Assembly: GCA_963977105.1 (NCBI GenBank)
Contig: CAXBNI010000001.1
Location: 992,001-1,056,000, forward strand
Length of the DNA stretch: 64,000 nucleotides
Direction of reading: 5' to 3'
DNA from: UBA2705 sp963977105
GTDB taxonomy: Bacteria; Pseudomonadota; Alphaproteobacteria; Micavibrionales; Micavibrionaceae
Shown here: positions 1 to 9,115 of the stretch, in pieces
How positions within the stretch are numbered: position 1 is the stretch's first letter
Layout of the letters: every line of letters begins with the position of its first letter
The notes under the pieces: model-generated
Databases searched by the model: none
What the model saw: only the letters and a program-made list of their open reading frames with translations
What the model was told of the DNA's origin: nothing
Translations under genes and position numbers: made by a program

Positions 1-1081
1 CAATACCCATAGAGAGAGAAATTGCCAATAATGATGAACCGCCATAACTAAGAAGCGGTAAGGTCATGCCTTTAGCTGGCAAAACGCCCAAAGCTGACCC
101 CATATGTATCATAGCTTGCAATGCGAACATTGCCAATATGCCGCTGACACATAAAATGGAAAACAAATTTTCGCATTCTTGTAAATTTTTCAGCGCACGC
201 ATAATCACAAATAAATATAAACCAATCACAACAAAAATAAAGAATAGGCCAAATTCCTCCGCACCGACTGAGAATATAAAATCAGCATGACTATCGGGTA
301 TGTCCATTTTTACAGTGCCCTGACCAGGCCCCTTACCTAATATGCCGCCACTACGAAATGCTTCAATCGATTTCTCAACCTGAAAATTATCGCCGCTATC
401 GGGGAATAAAAAGCGGTTAATTCGACTTTTGACATGCGGAAAAAAACTGTAAGCGCCAAGCACCATGACGCCGCCAACAGGCAGCAGTGCCAACACGTAA
501 CGCATAGAAAGCCCCGCCACAACAACCATCGCGGCGAGCATCACACTCAGAACAAAGCTCATCCCAAAATCAGGCTGAATAAGAAACAAAAACAGCACCA
601 AGCCATATAGTATACCAACATATTGCGGCCCTTTGAAATTGGTGTCTTCTTTCCAGCGTGCCAACAGCCATGCCGCCATGACAGCAAAGGCAGGCTTTGC
701 AAACTCGCTGGGCTGTAAAGAAAAGCCGGGTAGTGGAATCCAGCGCTGCGCGCCTTTAATTTCAGGGCCAATAAACGGCACCAAAATTAACGCGATAATC
801 GTGCCAATAAAACATAAGCTACCTAAACGCCAAATCATGCGCGGTGAACAAAGCGACGCCAACAACATTACCGTCACCGACGGCACCAAAAAAATAAGAT
901 GCTTCAAGATAAAATGCATGTCAGGTAAATTAATCCGCAGCGCCACGGCTGAACCTGCCGCCGTAACCAGTACAATGCCAACGACCATTAATGCAAGAAC
1001 GCCGAGAAGCAAACCATGATCAACCGTCCACCACCACCGGCCAATAAGGGACTGGTCTGTTCTTTCAGGAAGCAAACTCAT
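1..1081 (-). CDS. ftsW: Peptidoglycan glycosyltransferase FtsW (partial, C-terminus beyond window)
   Basis: SEDS-family inner-membrane enzyme that polymerises lipid II into septal peptidoglycan together with FtsI. The reading frame is open from the ATG at 1081 to base 1, giving 360 codons; the C-terminal end lies outside the window. Multiple hydrophobic segments are visible, along with the family signatures QPSEFAK, QPDFGMS and, near the cut, LSYGGSSLL. The start follows the murD stop codon directly (no gap), so it is translated with murD in the division cluster. The sequence and neighbours fit FtsW rather than RodA. Nothing looks damaged in the visible part. Confidence 0.95.
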   Translation of the reverse strand, partial: MSLLPERTDQSLIGRWWWTVDHGLLLGVLALMVVGIVLVTAAGSAVALRINLPDMHFILKHLIFLVPSVTVMLLASLCSPRMIWRLGSLCFIGTIIALILVPFIGPEIKGAQRWIPLPGFSLQPSEFAKPAFAVMAAWLLARWKEDTNFKGPQYVGILYGLVLFLFLIQPDFGMSFVLSVMLAAMVVVAGLSMRYVLALLPVGGVMVLGAYSFFPHVKSRINRFLFPDSGDNFQVEKSIEAFRSGGILGKGPGQGTVKMDIPDSHADFIFSVGAEEFGLFFIFVVIGLYLFVIMRALKNLQECENLFSILCVSGILAMFALQAMIHMGSALGVLPAKGMTLPLLSYGGSSLLAISLSMGI

Positions 1082-2479
1082 TTACAGATTGTCCTCCAAC
1101 TTTAGGACAAGTTCTTCAAAATGGTCTCCGCGCTGTTCGAATGATTTATATTGGTCAAATGACGCACAGGCTGGCGAGAATAAAACAGCGCCCGCACCGC
1201 CCGGTGCGCCGCGGCGTTGCTGCGCCATTTGATGCGCCTGCGCAACGGCAATATCAACCGTATGCGAGACTTCAAATTCTACATTGTTACGAGTCATCCA
1301 ATCAGAGAAGCTCTCCGCAGATTCGCCAATTAAAAAAGCATGACGAATCCGGTCACTGTGCTGTTCAAGCCCTTCTAGTCCGCCATCTTTCGGCTGCCCG
1401 CCGACAATCCAATATATATTGCGCAGACTAACCAAAGCACGCTCTGAAGCTTGCGCATTGGTGGCTTTACTATCATTAACGTAAGGAACGCCGTTAACAT
1501 TGCGCACTAAATACTGCCTATGGCGTAAACCTTCAAATTTATTGTACGATTTTTCAAACTCTTTCGCCGATAAGTCAAAGCCATAATGTAACGCCGCATA
1601 GGCCGCCGCCGCATTTTGATAGTTATGCACTCCGCCCATACGTTTATTTTTATTGAGGTCTATTTCAATTTCAGCGCGAACATCCTTTAATATACCGTCT
1701 TGAACGGTTATATCCGCGGGGCGGTCTGACATTGCGGCCACTGTAATAATAGTCCACGCCTCACTAGCACGTAATTCATCGGCAATTTTAGCTGTTTTTT
1801 CATCATCAATACAGATAACGGCAATCGGCATTTCATCTTGTGAGCGCGATTCAAAAATCCGCGCCTTTGCCGCCACATAACCGTCAATACCGCCATGCCG
1901 ATCCAGGTGATCTGGCGTAATATTCAACAGCACGGCCACGCGAGGACGAAGCGAGGGCGTAAGCTCTAGCTGATAAGACGAGAGCTCAAAAACAAAAACG
2001 CCGTCTTTTTTCGGGCGTTTTAAATCCATCACAGGAACGCCAATATTACCGCCAATTTGTGTATCTTTATATTGAGACAATATATGCCCAACAAGCGCCG
2101 TGGTAGTTGACTTGCCGTTCGTGCCTGTAATGCCAATCAATGGCGTATCGGGGTCAAGCTGACGCAATAATTCAATATCACTAATAATAGGGATCTCAAG
2201 TTTCATAGCACGTTCCGCGACAGGGTGCGGACGCGGGAAATTATGCGGAATACCAGGCGACAATACGAGCGCCTCAACACCTGCAAAATCATCATCTTCA
2301 CCAAAGGCACAAAGCGGTAACTTTGCACGCTGCGCAGCTGCGCGTTGCTCGTCATGGTCATCCCACACGACGACATCAACTTTCGCTTTTTTCAAAGCGC
2401 GCGCAGTGCTAAGCCCCGTACGGCCGAGCCCCAATACGGCGTATTTTTTACCTTGTAGGTTTGCGAGTAATACGCTCAT
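1082..2479 (-). CDS. murD: UDP-N-acetylmuramoylalanine--D-glutamate ligase MurD
   Basis: Cytoplasmic Mur ligase that adds D-glutamate to UDP-MurNAc-L-Ala using ATP. The N-terminal nucleotide-binding motif (VLGLGRTG) is followed by the ATP loop GITGTNGKSTT and the central-domain ELSSYQLE and NITPDHLDRH motifs. At 465 residues it has the normal family length. Two in-frame ATGs lie two codons apart (2485 and 2479). The ribosome-binding site AAGGA abuts the first and stands 6 bases before the second, so 2479 is preferred. It lies between a secreted orphan and ftsW in the division cluster. Confidence 0.95.
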   Translation of the reverse strand: MSVLLANLQGKKYAVLGLGRTGLSTARALKKAKVDVVVWDDHDEQRAAAQRAKLPLCAFGEDDDFAGVEALVLSPGIPHNFPRPHPVAERAMKLEIPIISDIELLRQLDPDTPLIGITGTNGKSTTTALVGHILSQYKDTQIGGNIGVPVMDLKRPKKDGVFVFELSSYQLELTPSLRPRVAVLLNITPDHLDRHGGIDGYVAAKARIFESRSQDEMPIAVICIDDEKTAKIADELRASEAWTIITVAAMSDRPADITVQDGILKDVRAEIEIDLNKNKRMGGVHNYQNAAAAYAALHYGFDLSAKEFEKSYNKFEGLRHRQYLVRNVNGVPYVNDSKATNAQASERALVSLRNIYWIVGGQPKDGGLEGLEQHSDRIRHAFLIGESAESFSDWMTRNNVEFEVSHTVDIAVAQAHQMAQQRRGAPGGAGAVLFSPACASFDQYKSFEQRGDHFEELVLKLEDNL

Positions 2480-2504
2480 AAACATTCCTTAAAAAACAAT
2501 ATAT

Positions 2505-2996
2505 TTATTCTGAACATTGTAAATTATCAAGCATCTCTGATTGACGTTGATGACCAATAAAAGAAATGGTAATCCCCACGCCTTGATCATCAATATAATT
2601 TGTAGTCTGGCCGATCCACTCAGGATGGTTTGTAAGCGTGGCTTTCAAAGTGGACTGATAGTCTTGCGACTCTGTTATGTGTTCACACAGGCAAACAGCA
2701 TTCGTGCCCCCTTGTTTCATGCAGCGCTTTACGGCGTCATCCATTGTATTTCTCGTGGCTGCCAAAGCCTGAATCTCTAACGTCTTAGCATAATCTTTCA
2801 CATAGATTACGTTCGGTTCAACGAGCGCTTGCGTGTCATCTGTCTCATTGGGCACCAAAGCCTCTTTGGCCGTTGACGTTTCGCCTTGCGCCGGAGCATC
2901 AGTCGCGACATCATCCGCCGCTTTAACATCAGCAAAGGCGCAATGTGCATAAACAGACCCTAGCAATATAAGACTTAAAGTCACAAATAGCTTCAT
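2505..2996 (-). CDS. Exported cysteine-containing orphan protein between mraY and murD
   Basis: No family recognised. The 163-residue product starts with a clear Sec signal peptide (MKLFVTLSLILLGSVYAHCAFA, probable cleavage before DVK), followed by an acidic, Ala/Thr-rich linker to about residue 60. A C-terminal domain of about 90 residues carries a cysteine group (C-M-K-Q-G-G ... C-L-C-E-H) and a last Cys three residues from the end, suggesting disulphides in the periplasm. The ATG at 2996 follows AAGGAGTG at good spacing; the frame extends upstream but would lose the signal peptide position. It sits 26 bases after mraY and 25 bases before murD, so it is co-transcribed with the wall cluster. 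A role in envelope biogenesis is only a guess from position. Confidence 0.75.
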   Translation of the reverse strand: MKLFVTLSLILLGSVYAHCAFADVKAADDVATDAPAQGETSTAKEALVPNETDDTQALVEPNVIYVKDYAKTLEIQALAATRNTMDDAVKRCMKQGGTNAVCLCEHITESQDYQSTLKATLTNHPEWIGQTTNYIDDQGVGITISFIGHQRQSEMLDNLQCSE

Positions 2997-3022
2997 AATA
3001 CAGCACTCCTTTTTTAATGGTA

Positions 3023-4108
3023 TTAACGCAGCTTCAATGTTGCGAGCCCTAGAATTGCCAATATGACAGAAATAATCCAAAAACGTATTACTATTGTCGG
3101 CTCTGACCAGCCCTTTTTCTCAAAATGGTGATGGATTGGCGCCATGCGGAAAACCCGTTTTCCTGTTAATTTAAACGATGCAACCTGTACAATAACCGAT
3201 AATGTCTCCATAACAAAAAGACCACCGACAATCGCCAAAATAAGCTCTGACTTCACCAACACAGCAATTGCGCCCAGAACGCCGCCAAGTGACAATGACC
3301 CCGTATCGCCCATGAATATCATGGCTGGTGGTGCATTATACCAAAGGAAGCCCATTGCAGCCCCAATAATCGCGCCACATAAAATTGATAACTCACCTGC
3401 GCCCGGCACATATGCGATTTGTAGATAATCAGAGAAATCAATCCGCCCTGTCAGATACGCAATAAAACCAAAACAGGCCGCGGCAATGGCGACAGGCACG
3501 ATCGCGAGGCCGTCTAACCCATCTGTTAAATTGACGGCGTTTGATGCGCCGACCATGACTAGCATCGCCCACGGGATGAAGAACCATGATAAATCAATGT
3601 AGGTATGTTTCATAAATGGCACAGCCACGCCATGTGCAATTTCAGGCGGAAGCGCCAAAGCTGCCGCGATTGCAGCGACCGCGCTAATGGATAACTGAGA
3701 GAGCAGCTTTAAGCGTCCAGACAAGCCATCAGTATTTCTTTTTGTGAGTTTCAAATAATCATCAGCGAAGCCAATCATGCCGTAGCCAACTAAAACAAGC
3801 AGCGCAATCCATATATACGGGTTAAAAAAATCCGCCCATAAAAGTGTACTTGCCGTCACTGAAATCAAAATCATCAAACCGCCCATTGTTGGCGTGCCTG
3901 CTTTTTTAAAATGACTCTCAGGGCCTTCTTTACGAATGGGCTGGCCTTCTTTTTGTTTAGCCCGGAGCCAACTAATAAGCGAGGGGCCCATTAAAAAACT
4001 AATGACAAGCGACGTCATCAACGCCCCACCAGTGCGAAATGTTTGATAATTAAATAAGTTAAAAAACTGAAGCTGGTCACCTAATGGCGAAAGAAGATTA
4101 TAAAGCAT
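3023..4108 (-). CDS. mraY: Phospho-N-acetylmuramoyl-pentapeptide transferase MraY
   Basis: Integral membrane enzyme that moves phospho-MurNAc-pentapeptide onto undecaprenyl phosphate to make lipid I. It has 361 residues (typical) with about ten hydrophobic segments. Family motifs are visible: GTPTMGG, the catalytic FADDYLK loop, the NLTDGLDGLA motif with its aspartates, and the C-terminal MAPIHHHFE histidine cluster. It follows murF by 24 bases and precedes the secreted orphan. The upstream ribosome site is weak (AAGG about 13 bases before the ATG). Confidence 0.97.
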   Translation of the reverse strand: MLYNLLSPLGDQLQFFNLFNYQTFRTGGALMTSLVISFLMGPSLISWLRAKQKEGQPIRKEGPESHFKKAGTPTMGGLMILISVTASTLLWADFFNPYIWIALLVLVGYGMIGFADDYLKLTKRNTDGLSGRLKLLSQLSISAVAAIAAALALPPEIAHGVAVPFMKHTYIDLSWFFIPWAMLVMVGASNAVNLTDGLDGLAIVPVAIAAACFGFIAYLTGRIDFSDYLQIAYVPGAGELSILCGAIIGAAMGFLWYNAPPAMIFMGDTGSLSLGGVLGAIAVLVKSELILAIVGGLFVMETLSVIVQVASFKLTGKRVFRMAPIHHHFEKKGWSEPTIVIRFWIISVILAILGLATLKLR

Positions 4109-4132
4109 ATAAAGAGATCGACCTTAAGCTGG

Positions 4133-5560
4133 TTATTTTTCCTGTGTATTTTTTGCTTTCTCAATCTCACGCATGGCTTCGACAACCACACCCATTTTGG
4201 ATGATTTTGATCCCTTTACCATGACCACATCACCTGGGATCAGAGCATCGGGAACTATCTGCGCGAGTTCGGTACTGGTTTCTTTATGCACTGCTTTTTG
4301 TTCCGCTGGCAATGCATCGTGCAGATTTTTCATCAATGACCCACAAGTATATACAAGGTCAATATTCGCCGCGCGCAATGGTAGCGCGAGCTCTTCGTGG
4401 ATTTGTTTTTCATTGACGCCAAGCTCTAGCATATCACCAAGCACAGCAATACGGCGCCCACCGCGACCAGGATCAATCAAGGCAAGAACCTTAAATCCAG
4501 CGCGCATAGATGTTGGTGAAGCATTAAAGCTGTCATCAATTAATGTAATAGGGTTTTCCACGTCGCCAGAAGCAATCATCTCACGCTTGCCGCGCCCTTC
4601 TAAGGGCTCATTATGGCTCAGCGCTTTTATCGCTTTATCCAGATCACAATGGCAAAGCTTTATCGAGAGTAATGACGCCAATGCATTCATAACCGTATGT
4701 TCGCCGCCATGAGGCAGAAATAACTCCCGCTCCTCACCCAGAATGTTAATTTGCGCCCGCACACCATTGCCGCCTTGAATAATATTTGTCGCCCGTGCAT
4801 CCGCATTAGACTCAATGCCAAAACTATAGATCTGTTCAATGCCTTGCTCACGCGCGTAATCGGAAAGCACATTAAAATACGCGTCGTTGTGATTTAGTAT
4901 GACTGCACCGCTTTTTTTAACGCCAGAGAATATCTCCGCTTTTGCTTCTGCAATTTCATCCGTGCCGCCGGGAAAATGTTCCGTATGGACAGCTGCAATA
5001 TTGGTTATAATCGCAATATCAGGCTTAACCATATCCGTGAGCGGCGTAATTTCACCGCTATGGTTCATACCAATTTCAAAAACGCCATAATCTGTACCTG
5101 CATGCATAGAGGCCAAAGTATACGGAACGCCAAGATGGTTGTTATATGAGCCCTGCGCAGCATGAGTTTGACCCTGCGCATCAAAAGCGGCCGCAAGCAT
5201 TTCTTTCGTCGAAGACTTACCCACGCTACCTGTCACCGCAATAACCTTAGCCCCACTGCGCGCGCGCGCAAACTCAGCCAAATCAAGCATAGCATCAAAG
5301 GGGTCTTCGGCAAAAACCAGAGAGTCATCCTTAGAAACACCGATTGGCTGCTTTGAAACAATCGCTGCAACTGCGCCTTTTTCAAATGCATCCGCGACAT
5401 AATTATGCCCATCAAAGTTATCGCCACTTAGCGCAATAAACAAATCCCCTACGCCAACTGTGCGGCTATCCATAGACACCCCCATAGCAGCCCATTTTTT
5501 GTTACCGCTTAACTTACCGCCAGTTGCTTTTGCAACTTCTTTCGCTGACCATACTGTCAT
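4133..5560 (-). CDS. murF: UDP-MurNAc-tripeptide--D-alanyl-D-alanine ligase MurF
   Basis: Cytoplasmic Mur ligase adding the D-Ala-D-Ala dipeptide, the last step before MraY. It has 475 residues. The ATP loop reads AVTGSVGKSSTKEM, followed by GSYNNHLGVP and the EIGMNHSGEI motif typical of MurF, with DDSFNASPTSM in the C-terminal half. The ATG lies one base after the murE stop codon, so translation is coupled. Long loops in the C-terminal half (GRGGRR) are within family range. The call over MurC, MurD and MurE rests on the NNHLGVP and EIGMN motifs. Confidence 0.96.
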   Translation of the reverse strand: MTVWSAKEVAKATGGKLSGNKKWAAMGVSMDSRTVGVGDLFIALSGDNFDGHNYVADAFEKGAVAAIVSKQPIGVSKDDSLVFAEDPFDAMLDLAEFARARSGAKVIAVTGSVGKSSTKEMLAAAFDAQGQTHAAQGSYNNHLGVPYTLASMHAGTDYGVFEIGMNHSGEITPLTDMVKPDIAIITNIAAVHTEHFPGGTDEIAEAKAEIFSGVKKSGAVILNHNDAYFNVLSDYAREQGIEQIYSFGIESNADARATNIIQGGNGVRAQINILGEERELFLPHGGEHTVMNALASLLSIKLCHCDLDKAIKALSHNEPLEGRGKREMIASGDVENPITLIDDSFNASPTSMRAGFKVLALIDPGRGGRRIAVLGDMLELGVNEKQIHEELALPLRAANIDLVYTCGSLMKNLHDALPAEQKAVHKETSTELAQIVPDALIPGDVVMVKGSKSSKMGVVVEAMREIEKAKNTQEK

Positions 5561-5561
5561 A

Positions 5562-6953
5562 TTATGCCCCTATATACGCCTTTTTAACTTCTTCACTATC
5601 ATCGAATGGTATTACTTCCTTGCCTACGGCTTGACCTTGTTCATGGCCTTTACCGGCGACAAGCAGAATGTCTTTTGCTTCAAGCATGTTTACTGCCTGT
5701 TTGATCGCTTTCGCCCGCCCAGCGATCTCTTCAGCTTCTGGGAATCCGCTGCACATTTCACGACGTATTGCCGCGGCATCTTCTGTACGCGGATTATCAT
5801 CTGTAATGATGACATGATCCGCAATTTCGCCTGCAATTTGCGCCATTGGTGCGCGCTTCGCACTGTCACGGTCGCCGCCGCAGCCAATAAGCGCAACAAG
5901 GCGACCGCCACCTTCAAGATGTGGCTTTAATGCATGGAGAACTGTCTTTAAAGCATCTGGCGTATGCGCATAATCAACAAAAACCTGCGCGCCCTTTGGG
6001 TGCCCTAAAACCTCATCCATACGACCATAAACTGGAGTCAGATTTTCTAATCGCGCTATATTGCCTGCGAGATCATCTGGATACGCCAAAGCCAAAGCGG
6101 CCAAGGCGTTATAAAGCTGGAAAACCCCCAGCAGCGGCACGGCAATATCGTATTGCTTTGCATCAATTTCAATAATGGCCTCAATGCCTGTTGCGACGGG
6201 TATGGTCTTGACGATTTTTAAATCATTCGCGTTTTCACCGAACGTAATAACATTAAGGTTTCTAGATCGCGCATACGCGATGATCTCTGCGGCTTCGGCG
6301 ATATCAGCGTTAATAACAGCTGGGGCGTTTTCAGGTAGCAAATCAAATACACGTAGCTTTGCCTGCAAGTAAGCCGTCATCGTTTTGTGGTAATCTAAAT
6401 GGTCATGCGTCAAGTTGGTAAAGGCCGCCGCGCTTAAATTAACGCCGGAAAGGCGGTCTTGTTCTAAACCATGGGAAGACGCTTCTAACGCCAGATGCTT
6501 CACATTTTTATGCGCAGCTTCTGCCAATAAGCAATGGAGGAGCGCAGGATCTAATGTTGTTAGGCTTGCACCCCGATCCATTCCCGCGCCTTGCATCCCG
6601 ATTGTCCCTAGACTGACCGCATCATCGCCAATAAGCTGTCGAACAAAACTGACAACGGAGCTTTTCCCGTTTGTGCCCGTCACCGCCATAATATGTTCAG
6701 GCTGCGCGCCATAAAATGCGGCGCATAGCTGGGCATAGTCACGGCGAAGATTCGCGCTTTCCTGCCATATAAAATCACCAGCTGGACGTGGCGTGTTTTC
6801 TGGCGCAATAATATATGTCGCGCCCGCTTTTAAAGCCGCGCCAATAAAGTCGCGCCCATCATGCGCCACACCAGGAAGTGCTGCGAATATCGCACCCGTT
6901 TTAACCGCGCGGCTATCATTTGTAATCATGCTATATTTGGACAGGTCAATCAT
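5562..6953 (-). CDS. murE: UDP-MurNAc-Ala-D-Glu--meso-diaminopimelate ligase MurE
   Basis: Cytoplasmic Mur ligase that adds the third stem-peptide residue. It has 463 residues with the ATP loop AVTGTNGKSSVV, the ASSHGLEQDRL motif and NLTHDHLDYHKTM. The C-terminal domain carries the DDNPRTE segment, the DNPR signature that in characterised MurE enzymes marks meso-diaminopimelate specificity over lysine, so a Gram-negative-type DAP peptidoglycan is expected. The stop lies one base from the murF start, and the start lies 3 bases from the ftsI stop. Confidence 0.96.
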   Translation of the reverse strand: MIDLSKYSMITNDSRAVKTGAIFAALPGVAHDGRDFIGAALKAGATYIIAPENTPRPAGDFIWQESANLRRDYAQLCAAFYGAQPEHIMAVTGTNGKSSVVSFVRQLIGDDAVSLGTIGMQGAGMDRGASLTTLDPALLHCLLAEAAHKNVKHLALEASSHGLEQDRLSGVNLSAAAFTNLTHDHLDYHKTMTAYLQAKLRVFDLLPENAPAVINADIAEAAEIIAYARSRNLNVITFGENANDLKIVKTIPVATGIEAIIEIDAKQYDIAVPLLGVFQLYNALAALALAYPDDLAGNIARLENLTPVYGRMDEVLGHPKGAQVFVDYAHTPDALKTVLHALKPHLEGGGRLVALIGCGGDRDSAKRAPMAQIAGEIADHVIITDDNPRTEDAAAIRREMCSGFPEAEEIAGRAKAIKQAVNMLEAKDILLVAGKGHEQGQAVGKEVIPFDDSEEVKKAYIGA

Positions 6954-6956
6954 GAT

Positions 6957-8714
6957 TTAATGCGCCCCTTTTTTCAAAGAGATGTAACGGTTAAGACCTG
7001 TTGCAGGATCATCGCGCTCTGCCGTATCTGTACGGCTAATACCAACCATCGGCGCCATCGCTTCGATAATGGCACCAACCGCAGGCGCAGCAACCCAGCC
7101 AGCTGTTGCATAGCCGAAGCTATGCGCTTGCCCTTTGGGCTCATCAACCATAACAAACACCACATAGCGCGGTGCATCCATCGGGAACATACCAAGGAAA
7201 GACGAAATCAAACGTTTGCGGTCATAACCGCGACCACTTTTAGATGGCTTTTCTGCTGTACCTGTCTTGCCGCCAATCAAAAGCCCCTTAACGTCCGCAG
7301 ACCCGCCAGTACCGTGCGTCACTACAAGACGTAGCAAGGCACGCATATTCTGCGCCGTTTGCTGAGAGATAACACGCACATATGTTGGCTCATCATCTAT
7401 CTCTGCTGCGATGAGACGCGGCGCAATTAAGTTCCCGCCATTAACGATAGACGCCGCCGCGCGCGCCAACTGCAATGGACTGATCGCTATACCATGCCCA
7501 TAAGCCGTGGTTAAGGTATTAATTTCGCGCCATGGGTTTGGCACCAAAGGAGAAGAGACTTCTTTAATTTCAAATGGTGGTGCGTCCATCAAGCCTAAAT
7601 CACGGTAGAAAGACCGAATATTATCCGTACCTACCATTTGCGCCATTTTGGCTGAACCAATATTAGACGACACCATAAACACTTCAGGTACTGTCAAAAT
7701 CCGTTTTTCAGCATGGTAATCATGAATTTTGAAACCGCCACTCTCAATCGGTTTACGCGCATCAAAGCGGTGGCTCATTTTGACCTTTTTAAATTCAAAT
7801 AAGGCCGCCGTGGAAAACAGCTTGAACGATGAGCCCAGTTCATAAACGCCTTGTGAAAAACGATTAAACATTTCAGGGGCATTTGGGTTTGGCGGATTAT
7901 TCGGGTCAAAGTCTGGCAACGATACTGCGGCGAGCACATCACCCGTTTCGACGTCCATCACTATGCCCGCGCCTGCTTTCGCCTCAAAAGACGTCATCGC
8001 TTTTTTTATCTCGCGGTGCAGGACATGCTGAACGCGCACATCCAAAGTCGTTCTTATTTCTGCGTTTTCGTCTTCGACATCTTGCGCAGAAAAATGAGAA
8101 AGCTGCTCGTCAAGCCCGCGCTCAAGCCCCATTGTACCCGCACCATCGCGGTTCGTCATACCGACCAAATGTGATGTCAAATTCCCCTGCGGGTAGAAGC
8201 GGTGATCTTCTTGGGTATAGGCCAAGGCAGGCTCACCAATATCTAGGATCGCTTCTTGCTCCAAAGGCGTCACGCCGCGCTTAATCCAAACGAAACGCCG
8301 TGGCATGTTAAACTTTTTAAGCAATGCATCCTCTGTATATTCTGGGAATATTTTTGCCAATCTTTCGGCTGCATATTGTTTGTTAATCAGCCGCGCAGGG
8401 TCAGCATAGAGGGAATCTGTCTTTAAGCTTGTTGCCAATATCACGCCATTACGGTCAACAATATCCGCGCGTCGATATTCTTCTTGCGGCGCGACATCTG
8501 CGCGCTGCGCTGCGCCATCACCATCTACGGAGGCCACAGGCGGCAGCGCCTGCAGAACCATCAAATCAGCAGCCCGCAGCCCTATAAAAGCAAAACCAAT
8601 AATCGCAATCGTCTGAAACAGCACCAATCGTCCGCGCATAACACGCAACGCATGATCGCGATTATCACCAACATGTATGCGCTGCTTACGGAAGCGTAGA
8701 TCTAAACCATTCAT
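6957..8714 (-). CDS. ftsI: Septal transpeptidase FtsI (penicillin-binding protein 3)
   Basis: Class B penicillin-binding protein that cross-links septal peptidoglycan in the periplasm as partner of FtsW. It has 585 residues with one N-terminal membrane segment at about residues 30-52, a PBP dimerisation domain, then the transpeptidase domain. The active-site triads are intact: SxxK at S295-K298 (context LGSSFK), SSN at 349-351 and KTGT at 483-486. The start overlaps the ftsL stop in an ATGA arrangement. The N-terminal cytoplasmic tail is basic and carries RKQRIHVGDNR. Confidence 0.95.
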   Translation of the reverse strand: MNGLDLRFRKQRIHVGDNRDHALRVMRGRLVLFQTIAIIGFAFIGLRAADLMVLQALPPVASVDGDGAAQRADVAPQEEYRRADIVDRNGVILATSLKTDSLYADPARLINKQYAAERLAKIFPEYTEDALLKKFNMPRRFVWIKRGVTPLEQEAILDIGEPALAYTQEDHRFYPQGNLTSHLVGMTNRDGAGTMGLERGLDEQLSHFSAQDVEDENAEIRTTLDVRVQHVLHREIKKAMTSFEAKAGAGIVMDVETGDVLAAVSLPDFDPNNPPNPNAPEMFNRFSQGVYELGSSFKLFSTAALFEFKKVKMSHRFDARKPIESGGFKIHDYHAEKRILTVPEVFMVSSNIGSAKMAQMVGTDNIRSFYRDLGLMDAPPFEIKEVSSPLVPNPWREINTLTTAYGHGIAISPLQLARAAASIVNGGNLIAPRLIAAEIDDEPTYVRVISQQTAQNMRALLRLVVTHGTGGSADVKGLLIGGKTGTAEKPSKSGRGYDRKRLISSFLGMFPMDAPRYVVFVMVDEPKGQAHSFGYATAGWVAAPAVGAIIEAMAPMVGISRTDTAERDDPATGLNRYISLKKGAH

Positions 8715-9115
8715 GGCGCCCCCGTTTCAGTTTCAGCTTTTGCATCATAAAGTATCGGCATCGACTTTTGAGGATTCTGCGCAGGCTGATCACCACGTTG
8801 CATGGCGCGCGCTAAAGGGCGAGAGGGCGTTAACGGCTCAGGTACAGCTTTAACATTACCCGTGACGTTTTCAATAGAAAGCTGATCAAAATCAAGGACG
8901 CTACGTGCGGCGCTTTCCAAGCGATCTGGACGATTAAGATACGACCACTCGGCCTTTAAAACGCGTTTATTTTCCTTTAACTGCTGCAGAACATATTGTT
9001 TTTCTGCAAGCAATTTTTCTTTACGCTGTACAGCCTGTGACACTTGGTAAAGCGTCATTGCAGAAATACCAAACAGGGCAACAAGGAAAACAAGGAAAAC
9101 GCGTTTCAAATTCAC
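8711..9115 (-). CDS. ftsL: Cell division protein FtsL
   Basis: Small bitopic division protein that forms a coiled-coil complex with FtsB and FtsQ and activates FtsWI. It has 134 residues, with one membrane helix at about residues 5-22 followed by a heptad-like coiled coil (to about residue 55) and the family motif LNRPDRLE. The start codon is GTG, not ATG, and its first base is the last base of the rsmH TAG stop, so initiation is coupled to rsmH termination. The tail after residue 85 is Pro/Ala-rich and not conserved in the family. Confidence 0.88.
   Translation of the reverse strand: MNLKRVFLVFLVALFGISAMTLYQVSQAVQRKEKLLAEKQYVLQQLKENKRVLKAEWSYLNRPDRLESAARSVLDFDQLSIENVTGNVKAVPEPLTPSRPLARAMQRGDQPAQNPQKSMPILYDAKAETETGAP

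Noticed and set aside
4173..4712. 179-codon plus-strand reading frame
   Set aside because: Antisense to murF, with no family match and no ribosome site of note.
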